From Jiella sonneratiae (GTDB taxonomy: Bacteria; Pseudomonadota; Alphaproteobacteria; Rhizobiales; Rhizobiaceae): a DNA stretch of 56,960 nucleotides. Both the position numbers and the translations under genes were made by a program. This document shows, one piece after another, positions 1 to 9,150 of the stretch. Position 1 is the first letter of the stretch. Every line of letters begins with the position of its first letter. Location: positions 1 to 56,960 of the forward strand of contig NZ_JAFMPY010000031.1 of assembly GCF_017353515.1 (NCBI RefSeq), written 5' to 3'. A model generated the notes under the pieces. It worked only from the letters and a program-made list of their open reading frames with translations, had not been told where the DNA came from and ran no database searches.

Positions 1-1
1 C

Positions 2-1081
2 TCAGGCCGCCTTCGCGGCGGTGCCGCCCGCCGCGGCGCCGGCCGGGTCGAAGACGAGGACTTGCGCGGGATCGAAGGCGAAGCGCACCCGCGCGCCGGA
101 ATCGATCCGCCTGACGCCGTGCACCACCGCGACGATCGGCGCTTCGGCGAGGCGGGCGTGGAGGAAGGTCTCCGAACCCGTCACCTCGGTGAGGAACACC
201 GTCGCGTCGAAGCCTGCCGCCGTGTCGGGCGAGCCGATTTCCAGGCGGTGCGGCCGGATGCCGATCCTGTAGGGCCCGTCGGGAAGGCCGGCATGGGCGG
301 GGGCTGCCCGAAAGTCGACGCCGCCGGCGCCGGCAAAGCGCGGCCCCTTCTTGGTGACGGCGAGGACGTTGAGCGGCGGGTCGGAGAAGGTGGTGGCGGT
401 GACGAGGTCGTGCGGCGCGCGGTAGACCGCCGGCGTCTCGCCGAACTGGGTGACGCGGCCCTTCGACAGCGTCGCCGTCCGGCCGCCGAGGAGCAGCGCC
501 TCCTGCGGCTCGGTGGTGGCGTAGACGAAGATCGCGCCGGTCTCGGCGAAGATCTTCGGCAGTTCCTCGCGCAGTTCTTCCCGCAGCTTGTAGTCGAGAT
601 TGGCGAGCGGCTCGTCGAGGAGCACGAGATCGGCGTTCTTGACGAGAGCCCGGGCGAGGGCGGTGCGCTGCTGCTGGCCGCCGGAAAGGTTGAGCGGGGT
701 GCGACCCAGATAGGGCGACATCTTCAAGAGGTCGGCGGCCTTCTTCACCGCCGCGTCGATCTCCGGCTTCGGCCGGCCGGCGACGCGCATCGGCGAGGCG
801 ATGTTCTCGTAGACGGTCAGCGTCGGGTAGTTGATGAACTGCTGGTAGACCATCGCGACGTTGCGCCGGCGCACGGGAACCCCCGTCACGTCGCTGCCGT
901 CCATCACCACCCTGCCGGCGGTCGGCGCGTCGAGGCCGGCCATCAGCCGCATCAGCGAGGTCTTGCCGGCGAGCGTCGGGCCGAGCAGCACGTTCAGCGA
1001 GGCGCGCTGAAGCTGCATCGACACGTCGACGACGTGGTCCTCGCCCCCGACCTTCCGGCTGACATTGATGAGTTCGAGCAA
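2..1081 (-). CDS. glpS: Glycerol ABC transporter ATPase, GlpS-like
   Basis: This is the nucleotide-binding subunit of a carbohydrate ABC importer, cytoplasmic face, 359 residues. Visible motifs are Walker A GPTLAGKTS, a Q-loop around YQQFINYPTL, signature LSGGQQQR, Walker B VLLDEP, and a C-terminal regulatory domain from about residue 235 as in UgpC/MalK proteins. The switch region reads YATTEPQEAL, so the usual H-loop histidine is absent. From memory this is typical of rhizobial GlpS. The start is TTG at 1081, chosen because GGGAGG lies about 6 bases upstream and no ATG fits. It lies 41 bp after glpD on the same strand, matching the rhizobial order glpD-glpS-glpT-glpP-glpQ. The rest of the operon would lie beyond the left edge. 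The glycerol assignment rests mainly on this linkage. Confidence 0.85.
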   Translation of the reverse strand: MLELINVSRKVGGEDHVVDVSMQLQRASLNVLLGPTLAGKTSLMRLMAGLDAPTAGRVVMDGSDVTGVPVRRRNVAMVYQQFINYPTLTVYENIASPMRVAGRPKPEIDAAVKKAADLLKMSPYLGRTPLNLSGGQQQRTALARALVKNADLVLLDEPLANLDYKLREELREELPKIFAETGAIFVYATTEPQEALLLGGRTATLSKGRVTQFGETPAVYRAPHDLVTATTFSDPPLNVLAVTKKGPRFAGAGGVDFRAAPAHAGLPDGPYRIGIRPHRLEIGSPDTAAGFDATVFLTEVTGSETFLHARLAEAPIVAVVHGVRRIDSGARVRFAFDPAQVLVFDPAGAAAGGTAAKAA

Positions 1082-1122
1082 TCCGTCCTCCCAAACGGTC
1101 GACAGCGTTGCCGGCGGGCCTG

Positions 1123-2622
1123 TCAGGCCGCCGCCATCTGTCTTTCCGTCGCCTTTTCAACATATGCGGCCAGCCGCTCGACCTCGGCGGCGGAAAACCG
1201 CAGGCCGAGCTTCGAGCGGCGCCACAAGACGTCCTCGGCGCTGCGCGCCCATTCCCGTTCGATCAGGAAATCGACCTCGGCGGCATGCAGCCCGTGTCCG
1301 AAGGACTCGCCCATCCGGCCGGCCTCGACGAAGCCCGCGGCGTGGGTTCCATAGGCCCGCACCAGCCGGCGGATCGTCGCCTTGGAAAGCTCCGGGGCCT
1401 TGCGGGCCAACGCCGCCTCCAGCGCCGCGATGCCGTCGACGGGAAAATCACCGCCCGGAAGCGCGGCTTCGCCGGTCCAGGTCGCGCCCTTGTGGCCGAT
1501 CGCCGCCGCGATCTTCTCCATCGCGTCTTCCGCCAGCACCCGGTAGGTGGTGATCTTGCCGCCGAAGCAGTTGAGAAGGCCCGCGCCTTCCCTCCCGCCG
1601 TCCACCTTCAGCACGTAGTCGCGGGTCGCTTCCTGGGCCTTCGACGCGCCGTCGTCGAACAGCGGCCTGACCCCGGAGAAGCTCCAGACGATGTCGTTTC
1701 GGGTGACCGGGCGGGAAAAATACTCGCTCGCCGCCGCGACGAGATAGTCGGTCTCCTCGTCGGTGATCGCGGCGTCCGCCGGATCGCCCTCGAAGTCGCG
1801 GTCGGTGGTGCCGATGAGGGTGAAGTCGTCCTCATAGGGGATGGTGAAGATGATCCGGCCGTCGGAATTCTGGAAGATGTAGGCGCGGTCGTGGTCGTAG
1901 AGCTTCTTCGTGACGATGTGCGAGCCCTGGACGAGGCGGATGTGGTGGGCCTCGTTGCGGCCGATCGCCCCACGCAGGATGATGTCGACCCAGGGGCCGC
2001 CGGTGTTGACGAGGAACCGCGCCGCCGCGTGCGTCTCCTCCCCCGAAGCCTCGTTGCGAAGCGTCAGCTGCCAGAGGCCCGCCTCGCGCCTCGCGGCGAC
2101 GAGCCGGGTGCGCACCATGATGTCGGCGCCCTTCGCCTCGGCGGAGCGGGCATTGAGGACGACGAGGCGGGCGTCGTCGACGCGGGCGTCGGAATATTCG
2201 AAGCCGGTGGTGTATTCGCGCTTCAGCGGCGCCCCGAGGGGGCCTTTCAGGTCGACCCGCGTCGTCGCCTTCAGCTTCCGGCGGCCGCCGATGTGATCGT
2301 ACAGGAAGAGGCCGGTGCGCAGCAGCCATTTCGGCCGCAGACCGCCGTGATGCGGCAGGATGAAGCGCAGCGGCCGGATGATGTGCGGGGCGATCCGCCA
2401 GAGCACCTCGCGCTCCATCAGCGCATGGCGCACGAGGCGGAACTCGTAGTGTTCGAGATAGCGCAATCCGCCGTGGATCAGCTTGGTCGACCAGGACGAC
2501 GTGCCGGAGGCGAGGTCGTTCATCTCGGCGAGGCCGACCGCATAGCCACGCCCGGCAGCGTCGCGGGCGATGCCGCAGCCGTTGATCCCGCCGCCGATGA
2601 CGAAGATGTCGTAGGTCTTCAT
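1123..2622 (-). CDS. glpD: Glycerol-3-phosphate dehydrogenase (FAD, respiratory)
   Basis: GlpD oxidises sn-glycerol 3-phosphate to dihydroxyacetone phosphate at the inner membrane and passes electrons to quinone. The protein has 499 residues, normal for the family. It opens with the FAD Rossmann motif FVIGGGINGCGIARDAAGRG and contains STKLIHGGLRYLE and GVRPLFDDG, characteristic of GlpD, with an alpha-helical C-terminal domain after about residue 390. An ATG at 2622 was preferred over an upstream in-frame ATG because GGGAGG stands just before it and homology begins there (MKTYDIFVIGGG). It is the first gene of the glp operon, 41 bp ahead of the transporter ATPase. Confidence 0.96.
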   Translation of the reverse strand: MKTYDIFVIGGGINGCGIARDAAGRGYAVGLAEMNDLASGTSSWSTKLIHGGLRYLEHYEFRLVRHALMEREVLWRIAPHIIRPLRFILPHHGGLRPKWLLRTGLFLYDHIGGRRKLKATTRVDLKGPLGAPLKREYTTGFEYSDARVDDARLVVLNARSAEAKGADIMVRTRLVAARREAGLWQLTLRNEASGEETHAAARFLVNTGGPWVDIILRGAIGRNEAHHIRLVQGSHIVTKKLYDHDRAYIFQNSDGRIIFTIPYEDDFTLIGTTDRDFEGDPADAAITDEETDYLVAAASEYFSRPVTRNDIVWSFSGVRPLFDDGASKAQEATRDYVLKVDGGREGAGLLNCFGGKITTYRVLAEDAMEKIAAAIGHKGATWTGEAALPGGDFPVDGIAALEAALARKAPELSKATIRRLVRAYGTHAAGFVEAGRMGESFGHGLHAAEVDFLIEREWARSAEDVLWRRSKLGLRFSAAEVERLAAYVEKATERQMAAA

Positions 2623-3079
2623 GGCCTCCCGCTTCGCACTGCAGCATTTCGGTTGCGATTGCGAATGCCGGGAAGTGTAATGCGAAACCGAAGCGAAGGT
2701 CAAACGAAATCGCGCTGGCGCCTGCAGGGCGCGGCGGCGCGCTCGCCGGCCCATTCATGCCGCCGTCAAGGCACAGGGGGGGCCCGAGAACCCCGATCGA
2801 AAATGCGTCGCGGCCGGTCCCGAAGCGCGCAGCTTCGCGATAGGGGAAAGGCACGGCGCCGATCCGTGGCAAAGGCGCCGGTCGCCTGTGGCTGAGAGAG
2901 CGTTCGGAAGGAGCGTGAGGGCGGCCGCTGCCATGGCGGCCCGCAGCACGGGGCCGCGATCTGGGGCGTCGTCGCATAGGCCGGCCGGCCGGAACTCGTC
3001 CGCGCCGGCGACCCTCGGGGAAGGGGCAGGGCAGGGACAGGGGCAGGGCGACGGCGATCGCCGGCGCCCGGTCCGATGG
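2623..3079. other. Intergenic region between glpD and NUDIX gene
   Basis: A 457 bp non-coding stretch. The left part holds the glpD leader and promoter. In the rest I see only GC-rich sequence. A 64-codon minus-strand reading frame (2755-2949) begins with a signal-like segment but has no convincing ribosome binding site or family match, so it is not called. Confidence 0.6.
2675..2703 (-). promoter_or_regulatory. Probable glpD promoter
   Basis: On the minus strand TTGACC (2703-2698) and TTACAC (2680-2675) are separated by exactly 17 bp, a good housekeeping-type promoter. It would start transcription about 45 bases before the glpD ATG. The surrounding DNA repeats CGAAA/CGAAG several times (2682-2710). 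Such TTTCG half-sites are seen in operators of DeoR-family GlpR repressors, so glycerol control here is plausible but inferred. Confidence 0.45.
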
Positions 3080-3496
3080 TCAGAGCAGGGTCTGGATCGT
3101 CCGCAGGAGTTCCTGAAGCTCGGGCTCGGCGACGAGGTCCGCCGCCCGATCGGCCGCGTGCCACTCGCGGTGCCGCTGTTCCATCTCCGGCCATTCCTCG
3201 GTCAGTTCGTCGACCGGCAGCGGAAACACCACGACGCGGCACGGCACCGCCCCGCCGGGAACGCGCTTGTCGTAGTCGTACTGGCCGATGGGCTTCTTGC
3301 CCGGCTTGCCGACGACGCCGGCCTCCTCGAAGGCTTCGATCCCGGCAGCCCGGTGCGGCCGCTTGCCGCGCATCGGCCAGCCTTTCGGGATGACCCAGCG
3401 GCCGGTGTCACGCGAGGTGACGAGCAGGACGTCGACGGTTTCCCGGTTCTTCCGGAACGGCAGCGCGCCGAACTGCTGCCGGCGCTTGGTCTTCAT
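3080..3496 (-). CDS. NUDIX hydrolase, DIPP-like
   Basis: A small (138 residues) cytoplasmic NUDIX-fold hydrolase, expected to split a nucleoside diphosphate linked to another moiety. It resembles the alphaproteobacterial group near diphosphoinositol-polyphosphate phosphohydrolases, with WVIPKGWPM preceding the NUDIX helix. The NUDIX box (about residues 39-61) keeps the EAFEEAGV core. At two consensus positions it has Lys for the first Glu and Ile for the Arg. The metal-binding EExG core is intact, so activity is likely but the substrate is unknown. It stands alone, on the opposite strand to the following signalling gene. Confidence 0.85.
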   Translation of the reverse strand: MKTKRRQQFGALPFRKNRETVDVLLVTSRDTGRWVIPKGWPMRGKRPHRAAGIEAFEEAGVVGKPGKKPIGQYDYDKRVPGGAVPCRVVVFPLPVDELTEEWPEMEQRHREWHAADRAADLVAEPELQELLRTIQTLL

Positions 3497-3780
3497 GATA
3501 AGTCGCTCGAATCAATTGCCGGATGAAGGTTCGCTCATACCACACGGAGCTTGCGCGACAACGTCCAATCGCCTGGGTGACCTCGCAGCAAGCCCTTTCC
3601 GGCTGCCGGGTGTGGCGCCCGCTCGCCGGCATCGAGAGGCGCCCCGCCGAGGGCTTCGCGACCGCTCGCCTCCCCGGCGCGTGACGGGGCGCCGGCCGGG
3701 CCGGACGGCGGGAGGCGGTCTACACGAAGGTTCAATCTATTCATTGCATTCATAGGGCAGTCTCCGAACGGTCCCTTCCG

Positions 3781-5976
3781 ATGCGCGTCCTGCCTCACTT
3801 CACCCTCACCACGTCGATCCTCGCTGCCGTCACCGCCGTGCTCCTCGCCGTCCAGGTGCCGGGCGTCGCCTTCGAGATCGCCGGCCAGCGCAATGCGATC
3901 ATCCGGGCGGCAGAGGACGAAGCGCAGGCCGCCATCGACATGCTCGAAGCCGTCCACGTCCAGTCGATGCTCAATCGCGGCAGGACCGAGGACGGCGATC
4001 CGGCGATCGAGACGCTGAACGGCACCATGGCGCAGTTTTCGGCGGTCACCCGCAATGTCGAGCTCTGGGTCTTCATGGGGCCGAAGGTCGTCAGCTACCA
4101 GCTGGCGAACGGCGAGAGCGAGGTCGAGCGTCCGGTCGACGCCGTCGACGGCGAGGTCGTCGCCTCGGGTGCGCCGCTCAGCCGGTTCGCCGACGACCGC
4201 TTCCGGCTGTCGCGTCCGGTCGTGCTCGGCAAGGGCCACGCCAGCGACCAGAAATGTGCCGGGTGCCATGCCGGCCTGATGGGGATGCGCCCGGGCGAGG
4301 TCATCGGCGGTTACAGCGCCGCGGTGGATCTGACGGCGGCGCTGCAGCAGTGGCGTGCCGGCATACTGGGGCGCGTCGCATGGGCGGCTCTCACGCTCTC
4401 GCTGACGCTGGCGGCGATCTATCTGCTGCTGCGGCTGTTCGCCCTGCGCCCGCTGCGCCGGCTGGCGGCGGCGACGGAGCGCCTGGCGGGCGGCGACACG
4501 CAGGTCGCACTCGACTTCGCGCAGGGCGGCGACGCGATCGGCACGATGGCGCGCTCGCTGCGGACCTTCCGCGACGGCCTGATCGCCAAGCGCCGGCTGG
4601 AAGCCGAGAAGGCGGTCGTCGACAACGAACTGCAGTTTCTGTCCTCCCACGATGCGATGACCGGGCTGGCGAACCGCGCGCAGTTCCACGCCCGGGGCGA
4701 GGAGGCCCTCGGCACGATGGACGCAGAGGGCGCGTGCGTCGCCGTGCTGTGCGTCGACGTCGATCACTTCAAGTTCATCAACGACACGATGGGCCACGGC
4801 GCCGGCGACCGGATTCTCCAGACCGTCGCCGAACGGCTGCGCAAGGCGGCCGGCGGAACCGGCCTTGCCGCCCGGTTCGGCGGCGACGAATTCGCGGTCC
4901 TCATCACCCATCGGCCGGACCGGGAGGCGGTGGAACTCGTCTGCCGCCAGATCGTCGAGGCGTTCGCCGAGCGGGTGGAGATCGACGGACGCGCCTTCTC
5001 CGTCACCGTCAGCGTCGGGGTGGCCCTCGCGCCATGGGACGGCGGCAGCGTCGATGAATTGCTCCGCCATGCCGACATGGCACTCTACCAGACCAAGTCG
5101 GAGGGCCGGAACGGCTTCCGCTTCTACAGCCGCGAGATCAGCGCTTCCATCGAGGAGAGGCGGCAGCTCGAAAGCGACCTGCACGAGGCCTTCGCCGCCG
5201 GCTGCCTGGAGCTTCACTACCAGCCGCTGGTCGACGTCGACAGCAACGCCATCGTCGGGGTCGAGGCGCTGATGCGCTGGAACCATCCGGAGCGGGGATG
5301 GGTCAGCCCGGCGGTCTTCATCCCGATCGCCGAGACCTGCGGCCTGATCGTTCCGATGGGCAAGTGGCTGCTCGAGACCGCCTGTGCGCAGGCCGCCCTG
5401 TGGCCAGGCGTCACCCTGGCGGTGAACGTCTCTCCGGCCCAGTTCCGCGACGGCGACTTCGCCCGTTTCGTCGGCGAGACGCTGGAAAGCACCGGGCTTG
5501 CGCCGTCGCGCCTGGAACTCGAGATCACCGAGGGCATGCTGCTCGACGAAAGCCACAAGCCGCTCGAGACGCTGCAGGCCCTCAAGGCGCACGGTGTCCG
5601 GATCGCCATGGACGATTTCGGCACCGGCTATTCCAGCCTCGGCTATCTGCGCAGCTTTCCCTTCGACAAGATCAAGATCGACCGGTCCTTCGTCGGTATC
5701 CTCGAAACCGACCCCAACGCCGCGGCGATCGTCCGCTCGGTGGTGGCGCTCGGCCGCAGCCTCGGCATGGTGACGACGGCCGAAGGCGTCGAGACCCGGG
5801 AGCAGCTGGCCTTTCTGGCGGACGAGCGATGCGACCAGGCGCAGGGCTACTATCTCGCCCGGCCGCAGGATCCGCTGCGGCTCACCGCCCTGCTCGGAAC
5901 CTGGCCGTCGCGGCGCGCACCCGGCAGCTTAGGCGCAAACGGGGCGACGGCGTTGCATCTGCAGGCGGCCGGATAA
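3781..5976 (+). CDS. Membrane GGDEF-EAL protein with haem c motif
   Basis: A bifunctional-looking cyclic-di-GMP protein of 731 residues. A first membrane segment spans about residues 9-31. A periplasmic domain follows to about 195, then a second membrane segment (about 197-218), a HAMP region (about 219-275), GGDEF (motif at 367-371) and EAL (E495-A496-L497). GGDEF is intact but no RxxD product-inhibition site precedes it. The EAL domain keeps DDFGTGYSSLGYL and looks catalytically competent. The periplasmic part contains C159-A-G-C-H163, a c-type haem attachment motif, followed by GYSAAVDL as in Tll0287/DUF3365-type sensors. It should therefore sense redox state or a diatomic gas. No obvious operon partner. 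Confidence 0.92.
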   Translation: MRVLPHFTLTTSILAAVTAVLLAVQVPGVAFEIAGQRNAIIRAAEDEAQAAIDMLEAVHVQSMLNRGRTEDGDPAIETLNGTMAQFSAVTRNVELWVFMGPKVVSYQLANGESEVERPVDAVDGEVVASGAPLSRFADDRFRLSRPVVLGKGHASDQKCAGCHAGLMGMRPGEVIGGYSAAVDLTAALQQWRAGILGRVAWAALTLSLTLAAIYLLLRLFALRPLRRLAAATERLAGGDTQVALDFAQGGDAIGTMARSLRTFRDGLIAKRRLEAEKAVVDNELQFLSSHDAMTGLANRAQFHARGEEALGTMDAEGACVAVLCVDVDHFKFINDTMGHGAGDRILQTVAERLRKAAGGTGLAARFGGDEFAVLITHRPDREAVELVCRQIVEAFAERVEIDGRAFSVTVSVGVALAPWDGGSVDELLRHADMALYQTKSEGRNGFRFYSREISASIEERRQLESDLHEAFAAGCLELHYQPLVDVDSNAIVGVEALMRWNHPERGWVSPAVFIPIAETCGLIVPMGKWLLETACAQAALWPGVTLAVNVSPAQFRDGDFARFVGETLESTGLAPSRLELEITEGMLLDESHKPLETLQALKAHGVRIAMDDFGTGYSSLGYLRSFPFDKIKIDRSFVGILETDPNAAAIVRSVVALGRSLGMVTTAEGVETREQLAFLADERCDQAQGYYLARPQDPLRLTALLGTWPSRRAPGSLGANGATALHLQAAG

Positions 5977-6030
5977 GAGCGAGCCGGCGGGAAGGCGCCG
6001 GGCGATCCGGCTCCCGGCTGGCCTGACCTT

Positions 6031-6045
6031 GTCAGGCGTCAGGCG

Positions 6046-6051
<6 letters not shown>
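6031..6051. repeat. Three tandem copies of GTCAGGC
   Basis: The 7-mer GTCAGGC occurs three times head to tail. The pdxA2 stop codon lies in the last copy, and on the minus strand each unit carries a TGA. It may be simple slippage; no function is evident. Confidence 0.9.
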
Positions 6052-7047
<996 letters not shown>

Positions 7048-7090
7048 GGTGCTCCTCATGCATCTGGCCGGGTTCTTGACGAGACGCGGA

Positions 7091-7100
7091 TGACTTGTCA
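7091..7100. promoter_or_regulatory. Putative GntR operator, TGACTTGTCA
   Basis: An inverted repeat (TGAC-W-TGTCA form) in the divergent pdxA2/kinase intergenic region, 44 bp upstream of the pdxA2 ATG. The near-identical second site at 7197-7206 is centred 106 bp away, close to ten helical turns. FCD-type GntR regulators bind short palindromes of this kind. The binder is inferred to be the gntR product encoded downstream of the kinase. Confidence 0.5.
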
Positions 7101-7196
7101 ATTGATTTTGGCAGTTCGGTCCAGGAGCCGATGCGACGGCTCTCATTCGTCGCCCCTGAAGGCTCAATCTCGGCAGGTCGGCGGAATTTTTCAACA

Positions 7197-7206
7197 TGAC
7201 ATGTCA
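7197..7206. promoter_or_regulatory. Putative GntR operator, TGACATGTCA
   Basis: A perfect palindrome, extending to 12 bp as ATGACATGTCAT (7196-7207), 51 bp before the kinase start. It shares the TGACWTGTCA core with the site at 7091-7100. It overlaps an alternative in-frame ATG at 7201, which argues that the kinase starts further downstream. Confidence 0.55.
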
Positions 7207-7257
7207 TTCGCTGCCAAGAACGATGAGCCGTCCGGCGCGGGACGAGGGAGAGGCGGC

Positions 7258-8379
7258 GTGAGCGAGGTTCTGATCATTGCGGACGATCTGACCGGCGCGC
7301 TCGATTCGTCCGTCGTCTTCGCCGAACGCGGATTGCGGACCGTGGTGGCGCGGCGCCCCGCCGATCTTGCCGAAGCGCTCGCGGCGGGCGCCGAAGTCGT
7401 CGCGGTGAACACGGGCTCCCGGGAAGTCCCCGCCGAAACGGCGCTCGCCCTGCTGGACCAGGTGTTCGAAGCGGCGGCCGCGGCAAAGATCCCGATCCTC
7501 TTCAAGAAGGTCGATTCGCGGCTGAAGGGGCATGCGGCGGCCGAGACCGGGCGGCTCGCCCGTCTGAGCGGTCGCGGGACGGTCGTCGTCGCGCCGGCGC
7601 TGCCGAGCCTCGGCCGGGTCGTCCGCGCCGGATCGCTGACCGGGCGTGGCCTTCCGGTGCCGGTCGACGTCGCCGCGCTGTTCGACGGTCTGCCCGCAAC
7701 GATCGTCGTGCCGGATACGGCCTGCGAGACGGATTTCGCCGCACTGACGGCGTGGTGCACGCCCGAGACGCTGTTTGCCGGCGCCCGCTCGCTCGCCGCC
7801 GCGCTCGCGAGCCACGTCGCACATTCCCTGCTTTCCCCGGCCGATGGCCGCGTGACACGGCCGCCGACCCTCCGCCTGCCGATGGTGATGGCGGTCGGCT
7901 CCCGCGACCCGATCACCCTGGAGCAGCTCGACCGGCTGACCGGGCGCGGCGACATGGCCGAGATCGAAGCGCCGGACGGCAGGCTCCCGGCGGAGGGGTG
8001 GGGCGACTCGGCCCTGACGCTCGCACGCATGACGCAGGGCGGGGGCGGCGTCGACGCGGCGGCGGCGGGGGCGGAGTTCGCGTGCCGCGTCTGCGCCCTC
8101 GTCGAGGCACGTCGGCCGGCGACGCTCCTTGCCTGCGGCGGCGAGACCGCCGACGCCCTGCTCGGCCGGCTGGGGATCGGCGTGCTTTTTCCGTGCGGCG
8201 AGGCGGAGACCGGCGTGCCGGTCTCGACGGTGCGGTTGCCCGGCGGCCGCACGCTGACGCTCGTCACCAAGTCCGGCGGGTTCGGCGATCCGGGCACGCT
8301 GCTCCGTCTTGTCGAGGCGCTGCAACCCGTGGACAAGTCGAGCGAGGACCGGTTGCGGGAGGATAAAGGTCATGGATGA
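7258..8379 (+). CDS. dtnK: Four-carbon acid sugar kinase (DUF1537)
   Basis: A DUF1537-family kinase that phosphorylates a C4 sugar acid such as D-threonate at O4, making the PdxA2 substrate; cytoplasmic, 373 residues. The N-terminal acid-sugar-binding domain starts with IIADDLTGALDSS and contains FKKVDSRLKGH. The C-terminal nucleotide-binding domain contains KSGGFGDPGTL. GTG 7258 was chosen because GGGAGAGG precedes it and the conserved region starts immediately. An ATG at 7201 would begin inside a putative operator. The stop overlaps the gntR start by 8 bases, so the two are translationally coupled. Symbol by family and context; D-erythronate is an alternative substrate. Confidence 0.85.
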   Translation: MSEVLIIADDLTGALDSSVVFAERGLRTVVARRPADLAEALAAGAEVVAVNTGSREVPAETALALLDQVFEAAAAAKIPILFKKVDSRLKGHAAAETGRLARLSGRGTVVVAPALPSLGRVVRAGSLTGRGLPVPVDVAALFDGLPATIVVPDTACETDFAALTAWCTPETLFAGARSLAAALASHVAHSLLSPADGRVTRPPTLRLPMVMAVGSRDPITLEQLDRLTGRGDMAEIEAPDGRLPAEGWGDSALTLARMTQGGGGVDAAAAGAEFACRVCALVEARRPATLLACGGETADALLGRLGIGVLFPCGEAETGVPVSTVRLPGGRTLTLVTKSGGFGDPGTLLRLVEALQPVDKSSEDRLREDKGHG

Positions 8380-9106
8380 GGGAGGCGCGGCCCGCCAGGA
8401 GCAGGGCAGGCCCCGGGCGACGTTCGCCGACCGGGTCTACCATCTCCTCTACAGCCGCATCAGCAACGGCGAATATCAGGCGAACCAGAAACTGCCGCCG
8501 GAGACCCGGCTCGCCCAAGAATTCGACGTCTCGCGGCCGATCCTGCGGCTGGCGCTGGAACGGCTGCGCTCCGAGGGGCTCGTCTATTCGCGCCAGGGCG
8601 CCGGCAGCTACGTGCGGGCGCCGCAGACGCGGGCGCTCGGCTTCGCCCGGGTCGAGACGATCGCCGACATCCAGCGCTGCTACGAATTCCGCCTGACCCT
8701 CGAGGTCGACGCGGCCGCGATGGCGGCCGTGCGGCGCAACGATGCCAGCCTGCGGGAGATGGACGAGGCGCTGACGCTGCTCAGCCGCGCGACCGGGTCG
8801 CTCACCCACCGCGAGGATGCCGACTACGCCTTTCACCTCGCCGTCACCCGGGCGGCGAACAACCAGTATTACGAGGCCTCGATGCGGGCCCTGCGGGAGC
8901 ACATCCACGTCGGCATGAAGATGCACGGCCAGTCGCTGATGTCGGGTGGCGCGAAGGGCCTCGAGGAAGTCTTCGCCGAGCACACGGCGATCTTCGCCGC
9001 GATCCGCGGCGGGGACGCGGAGGCCGCCCGGCGGGTGATGCGCCAGCACATCACCAATTCGCGCGACCGCCTCTTCGGCGGCGGCCTGATCGACCTGTCG
9101 CGTTGA
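8372..9106 (+). CDS. GntR-family (FCD) transcriptional regulator
   Basis: A 244-residue DNA-binding regulator. The N-terminal winged helix (about residues 15-85) contains TRLAQEFDVSRPILRLALERLRSEGLV. The C-terminal FCD ligand domain keeps Asp/His-type metal-site residues in YAFHLAVTRAANN and HIHVGMK, and ends with an R-x-M-R-x-H-I segment. It is translationally coupled to the kinase gene, with GGAGG before its ATG. It is likely the ligand-responsive repressor of pdxA2 and dtnK through the TGACWTGTCA sites, and perhaps of the convergent transporter operon. Confidence 0.9.
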   Translation: MDEGGAARQEQGRPRATFADRVYHLLYSRISNGEYQANQKLPPETRLAQEFDVSRPILRLALERLRSEGLVYSRQGAGSYVRAPQTRALGFARVETIADIQRCYEFRLTLEVDAAAMAAVRRNDASLREMDEALTLLSRATGSLTHREDADYAFHLAVTRAANNQYYEASMRALREHIHVGMKMHGQSLMSGGAKGLEEVFAEHTAIFAAIRGGDAEAARRVMRQHITNSRDRLFGGGLIDLSR

Positions 9107-9150
9107 CCGGAGCGCGGCCGCGCCGGCTCGTCCCGGGGGCCGCGCCGCGG

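Noticed and set aside
2755-2949. 64-codon minus-strand frame with a signal-like start
   Set aside because: No ribosome binding site, no family resemblance and no plausible mature domain.
3535-5592. Long minus-strand open frame opposite the GGDEF-EAL gene
   Set aside because: High-GC antisense shadow: Arg/Asp/Gly-rich, no family motif, and the plus strand encodes an intact multi-domain protein.
7201-7257. Alternative start ATG 7201 for the DUF1537 kinase
   Set aside because: It overlaps a palindromic operator and lacks a ribosome binding site; GTG 7258 has GGGAGAGG and begins at the conserved domain.
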